Positions 23,613-26,210 of a stretch of DNA of 26,210 nucleotides are shown here, in pieces; positions within the stretch are counted from its first letter, which is position 1; every line of letters starts with the position of its first letter. Source of the stretch: Eggerthella sp. CAG:368 (GTDB lineage Bacteria; Actinomycetota; Coriobacteriia; Coriobacteriales; Eggerthellaceae); assembly GCA_000434775.1 (NCBI GenBank), contig FR895493.1, positions 80,263-106,472 of the forward strand, read 5' to 3'. Below the pieces are notes generated by a model that made no database searches, was not told where the DNA came from, and worked only from the letters and a program-made list of their open reading frames with translations. The translations under genes and the position numbers were made by a program.

Positions 23613-25112
23613 ATGATCAAAATTTATGACACCAAAGCGCGTAAAAAGCGTGAGTTTGTACCCGTAAATCCTGGCAAAGTAGGCATGTATGTTTGCGGCC
23701 CCACTGTTTACAATTACATCCACATTGGCAATGCTCGAACTTTTATTTCTTTTGATACTATCCGTCGCTATCTTATGTGGCGTGGTTTTGAAGTGACGTT
23801 TGTTCAAAACGTTACCGACGTTGATGACAAAATTATCACAAAGGCAAAAGAAGAAGGCCGCAGCGCCAAAGAGGTTTCAGAGGAATACACTGCTGCCTTT
23901 ATTGAAGACATGCATGCGGCAGGCGTTTTAGATCCTGATATTCGCCCTAAGGCAACAGGCGAAATTGATACGATGATTGCCTTGATTGAAAAACTTATCG
24001 AAAAAGATCACGCCTATGTTGTTGATGGCGATGTGTATTTTTCAGTGCGTTCTTATGACGCTTATGGTGAACTTTCTCACCGTAATATTGATGAGATGGA
24101 ATCAGGCCATCGCGCGTTACGCTCCGACGGTCAAGGTCTGGAAGATCGCAAACATGATCCACTTGATTTTGCGCTTTGGAAGGCGGCAAAACCAGGAGAG
24201 CCGAGTTGGACTTCTCCATGGGGCGAAGGTCGTCCTGGTTGGCATATTGAGTGCTCCGCTATGTCGGAAAAGTATTTGCATCTTCCTTTTGATATTCATG
24301 GCGGAGGTGCCGATTTGGCATTTCCTCATCACGAAAACGAACGTGCGCAGTCGGAAGCGGCGTGTGATTGCACCTTTGCAAACTACTGGATGCATGGCGG
24401 AATGCTGCAGATCAACTCTGAGAAAATGTCAAAGTCTTTAGGTAATTTCTTACTTTTGCGTGACATTCTGAAAGAAACTGAGCCTGCGGTGCTTCGTATG
24501 CTTATGCTGCAAACGCATTATCGCAGTCCGCTCGATTTTTCCAACGAGCGGTTAAGTGAAGCTCAGTCTGCTTTGGGCCGTATTCAGAACTTTTTACAGA
24601 ATGCAGAATGGCTTTGCGAGACTGCAAGCAAAGTTGCTTCTGGTGAGTCGTTCAACACCGAGGCCTTTAATGCCGCACAAGCTACTATGCAAAATGATTT
24701 CGTCGAGGCCATGGACGATGACTTCAATACGGCGGGTGCTTTGGGGGCAATTTTTAGCTTCGTGAGTGAAGCTAACACGTTGCTTTCTGAAGTTGTCTTA
24801 ACAACTGCCGATGCTGCATCGCTCGACTCTGCTCGTCAAAAGGTAGTAGAGCTCATGGGCGTTTTAGGCATAGCGCTTACGAGTGAAGAGCAACAGGAAG
24901 AGGGTTCCGAAGAGCTTCTTTCTTTCGCAATGGAAGCTGCGGGATATACGGGATCAAACAGTGAAGAAGCTATTCGTGCGCTTTTGGATTGCCGCGCAGC
25001 TGCTCGCAAAGAAAAGAACTTTGCCCTTGCTGACAAGGTTAGAGATGGGCTTGCCGAATTAGGGTATGTAATTGAAGACACCCCACAGGGAGCTCGTGTT
25101 CGTCGAAAGTAG
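23613..25112 (+). CDS. cysS: Cysteinyl-tRNA synthetase
   Basis: The 499-residue class I synthetase has the zinc-binding, cysteine-selecting Cys28 in MYVCGPTVYNYIHIGNART, with the HIGH-type motif at HIGN (37-40). It then shows WHIECSAMS, the FDIHGGGADLAFPHHENE segment with the further zinc ligands, and KMSKS at 271-275. A DALR-type helical domain (ALGAIFSFVSEANTLL) and the C-terminal anticodon-binding helix (RKEKNFALADKVRDGLAELG) complete it. It charges tRNA-Cys. The ATG at 23613 has AGTAGGG upstream. It lies 171 bases after ispF; ispD-ispF-cysS clustering is common in Gram-positive bacteria. Confidence 0.97.
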   Translation: MIKIYDTKARKKREFVPVNPGKVGMYVCGPTVYNYIHIGNARTFISFDTIRRYLMWRGFEVTFVQNVTDVDDKIITKAKEEGRSAKEVSEEYTAAFIEDMHAAGVLDPDIRPKATGEIDTMIALIEKLIEKDHAYVVDGDVYFSVRSYDAYGELSHRNIDEMESGHRALRSDGQGLEDRKHDPLDFALWKAAKPGEPSWTSPWGEGRPGWHIECSAMSEKYLHLPFDIHGGGADLAFPHHENERAQSEAACDCTFANYWMHGGMLQINSEKMSKSLGNFLLLRDILKETEPAVLRMLMLQTHYRSPLDFSNERLSEAQSALGRIQNFLQNAEWLCETASKVASGESFNTEAFNAAQATMQNDFVEAMDDDFNTAGALGAIFSFVSEANTLLSEVVLTTADAASLDSARQKVVELMGVLGIALTSEEQQEEGSEELLSFAMEAAGYTGSNSEEAIRALLDCRAAARKEKNFALADKVRDGLAELGYVIEDTPQGARVRRK

Positions 25113-25188
25113 TTTTATCTGTCGTGAATAAAAACTCCAACATTGCGCAAAAAATCTTAGTGCGAATACTGAGAAAAGGTGATGCATC

Positions 25189-26210
25189 GTGAACAATGTG
25201 ATGCGCGCCTTTAAGCGTGATGTTAAACGACTGTTTAAGGCGCCAGCAGCTTTGGTTGTTGTGCTTGTGCTGATTATCCTGCCTTCGCTTTACACCTGGT
25301 TTAATGTTGCGGGATTTTGGAATCCGTATGAAAATACGGGCAATCTACGTGTGTGCGTGGTCAACGAAGATAAAGGGGCTTCGACCGACCTTACGGGTGA
25401 GCTTGATTTAGGCAGTCAGATAGTTGGTCAGCTTGAAGAAAATGATCAACTGGGTTGGGTGTTTACTGATCGATCCACCGCTATGGAAGAGGTTCGCTCA
25501 GGTAAATCATACGCGGCTTTTATCATTCCTTCAGACTTCAGTGAAGATATCACCACGCTTTTAACGGGCGATTTTGTAGCTCCGCAACTTAAATATTACG
25601 TAAACGAAAAAGCGGGAGCCGTTTCACCAAAGATTACTGATACAGGCGCCAATACCCTTGAGGAAACTATCAACTCAACGTTTGTGTCTACAGTTAGTTC
25701 CGTTGTGGCAGAGTCGGTAGACGAAAGTATCGCTGAAGCAAAGGATCATATTTCCACTTCGCAAACGAGCGTTTCTCAGCAGCTTGGTGTTGCTAGTGCT
25801 TCGCTCGGAGAAGCTCGTACGACCATTTCTGATTTTAAAGCGGCAACATCCGATGCTACGCAAAAGGCGAGCGATTCCAAGGCTTCCCTTGGAGAAGTAA
25901 GAGATCAAATCAATAATTTGAGCAAACAGATGGAAAACGTCTCATTTCTCTTGTCTTCCGTGCAAAAGAAAATGGGTCCGTTTATCACTTCGTTGAATTC
26001 TTCGCTCGATACCGCTTCGGGACTCATTTCGAATGCATCAGCCAAAACAAATACTGCCATTGGTAGTACGGCTGCCTCGATAGCGGGAGCGGAAGGCAAC
26101 GTTGATGCGGCGGTTAAGCAGGGCAATGAGGTTATTAATCAGAACAGCAAGATGATCGAGGCCCTTGAAAAGATCGATATTGATAAATTGCCCGAAGATC
26201 AGCAAAACGT
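25189..26210 (+). CDS. YhgE/Pip-family membrane protein, N-terminal part
   Basis: The frame opens at GTG 25189 (AAGGTG eight bases upstream) and runs without a stop to the window end, giving 340 residues of a longer protein. It starts with a basic stretch (MRAFKRDVKRLFKAP), one transmembrane segment (ALVVVLVLIILPSLYTWFNV) and a characteristic extracellular opening (FWNPYENTGNLRVCVVNEDKG), as in YhgE/Pip and related ABC-2-like proteins. A long Ser/Thr/Ala-rich helical region with NLSKQMENVSFLL follows. Known relatives include the phage infection protein Pip and the type VII-secretion-associated EsaA; the remaining transmembrane segments would lie beyond the window. No partner ABC ATPase is visible yet. 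The family is fairly sure; the function is not. Confidence 0.85.
   Translation, partial: MNNVMRAFKRDVKRLFKAPAALVVVLVLIILPSLYTWFNVAGFWNPYENTGNLRVCVVNEDKGASTDLTGELDLGSQIVGQLEENDQLGWVFTDRSTAMEEVRSGKSYAAFIIPSDFSEDITTLLTGDFVAPQLKYYVNEKAGAVSPKITDTGANTLEETINSTFVSTVSSVVAESVDESIAEAKDHISTSQTSVSQQLGVASASLGEARTTISDFKAATSDATQKASDSKASLGEVRDQINNLSKQMENVSFLLSSVQKKMGPFITSLNSSLDTASGLISNASAKTNTAIGSTAASIAGAEGNVDAAVKQGNEVINQNSKMIEALEKIDIDKLPEDQQN

Noticed and set aside
1..26210. CRISPR array, prophage or insertion sequence
   Set aside because: No regularly spaced repeats, integrase, transposase or phage structural gene is seen on either strand.

Overview
The window looks like ordinary chromosomal, largely core-genome DNA from an anaerobic or microaerophilic actinobacterium, most likely of the class Coriobacteriia. 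The evidence is a mid-40s % GC composition (estimated by eye), a type III CoA-transferase, a long-form HPF, a ClpC-type Clp ATPase, an ispD-ispF-cysS cluster and a YhgE/Pip-type protein. The family assignment (Eggerthellaceae- or Atopobiaceae-like) is inference; no marker gene here decides it. I see no phage, IS element, CRISPR array or restriction/defence island.

Layout. 1-703: 3' end of a CaiB/BaiF CoA-transferase and its terminator. 915-5406 (minus): FUSC-family membrane protein, MBL-fold hydrolase and CPA2-type cation/proton antiporter, with a perfect 14-bp inverted repeat just before the antiporter. 5563-8563 (plus): a probable operon of TcdA-like E1 enzyme, TatD-like hydrolase and DHA2-type MFS exporter, closed by a hairpin shared with a convergent GNAT acetyltransferase gene. 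9571-12000: a polar amino-acid ABC importer (lipoprotein, permease, ATPase) with an extended -10 promoter and a hairpin after the binding-protein gene. 12277-12837 (minus): HPF with a strong terminator. 13131-14762: NhaA with a long charged tail. 14945-16027: secreted coiled-coil NlpC/P60 hydrolase. 16183-16259: tRNA-Pro(CGG). 16389-17304: TatA-like protein and GreA. 17452-19008: LysS. 19359-25112: ClpC, IspD, IspF and CysS. 25189-end: start of a YhgE/Pip protein.

The right half is a housekeeping block: transcription elongation (GreA), two aminoacyl-tRNA synthetases, proteolysis (ClpC, under a CIRCE/HrcA operator placed on its promoter) and two MEP-pathway isoprenoid enzymes. The left half is mostly membrane transport and ion homeostasis.

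The most interesting observations are these. (1) ispD and ispF lie in the same frame, separated by one TAG codon, with Gln-rich sequence on both sides; this looks like an IspDF fusion interrupted by a stop. (2) The 3' end of lysS is duplicated 88 bp downstream as a 22-bp perfect repeat; the second copy ends in its own stop, and the DNA between holds two small palindromes. (3) A 14-bp perfect inverted repeat sits immediately upstream of the antiporter. (4) A CIRCE element covers both promoter hexamers of clpC, followed by a structured leader. (5) The ABC ATPase has two well-formed in-frame starts. None of these amounts to a demonstrated new system.
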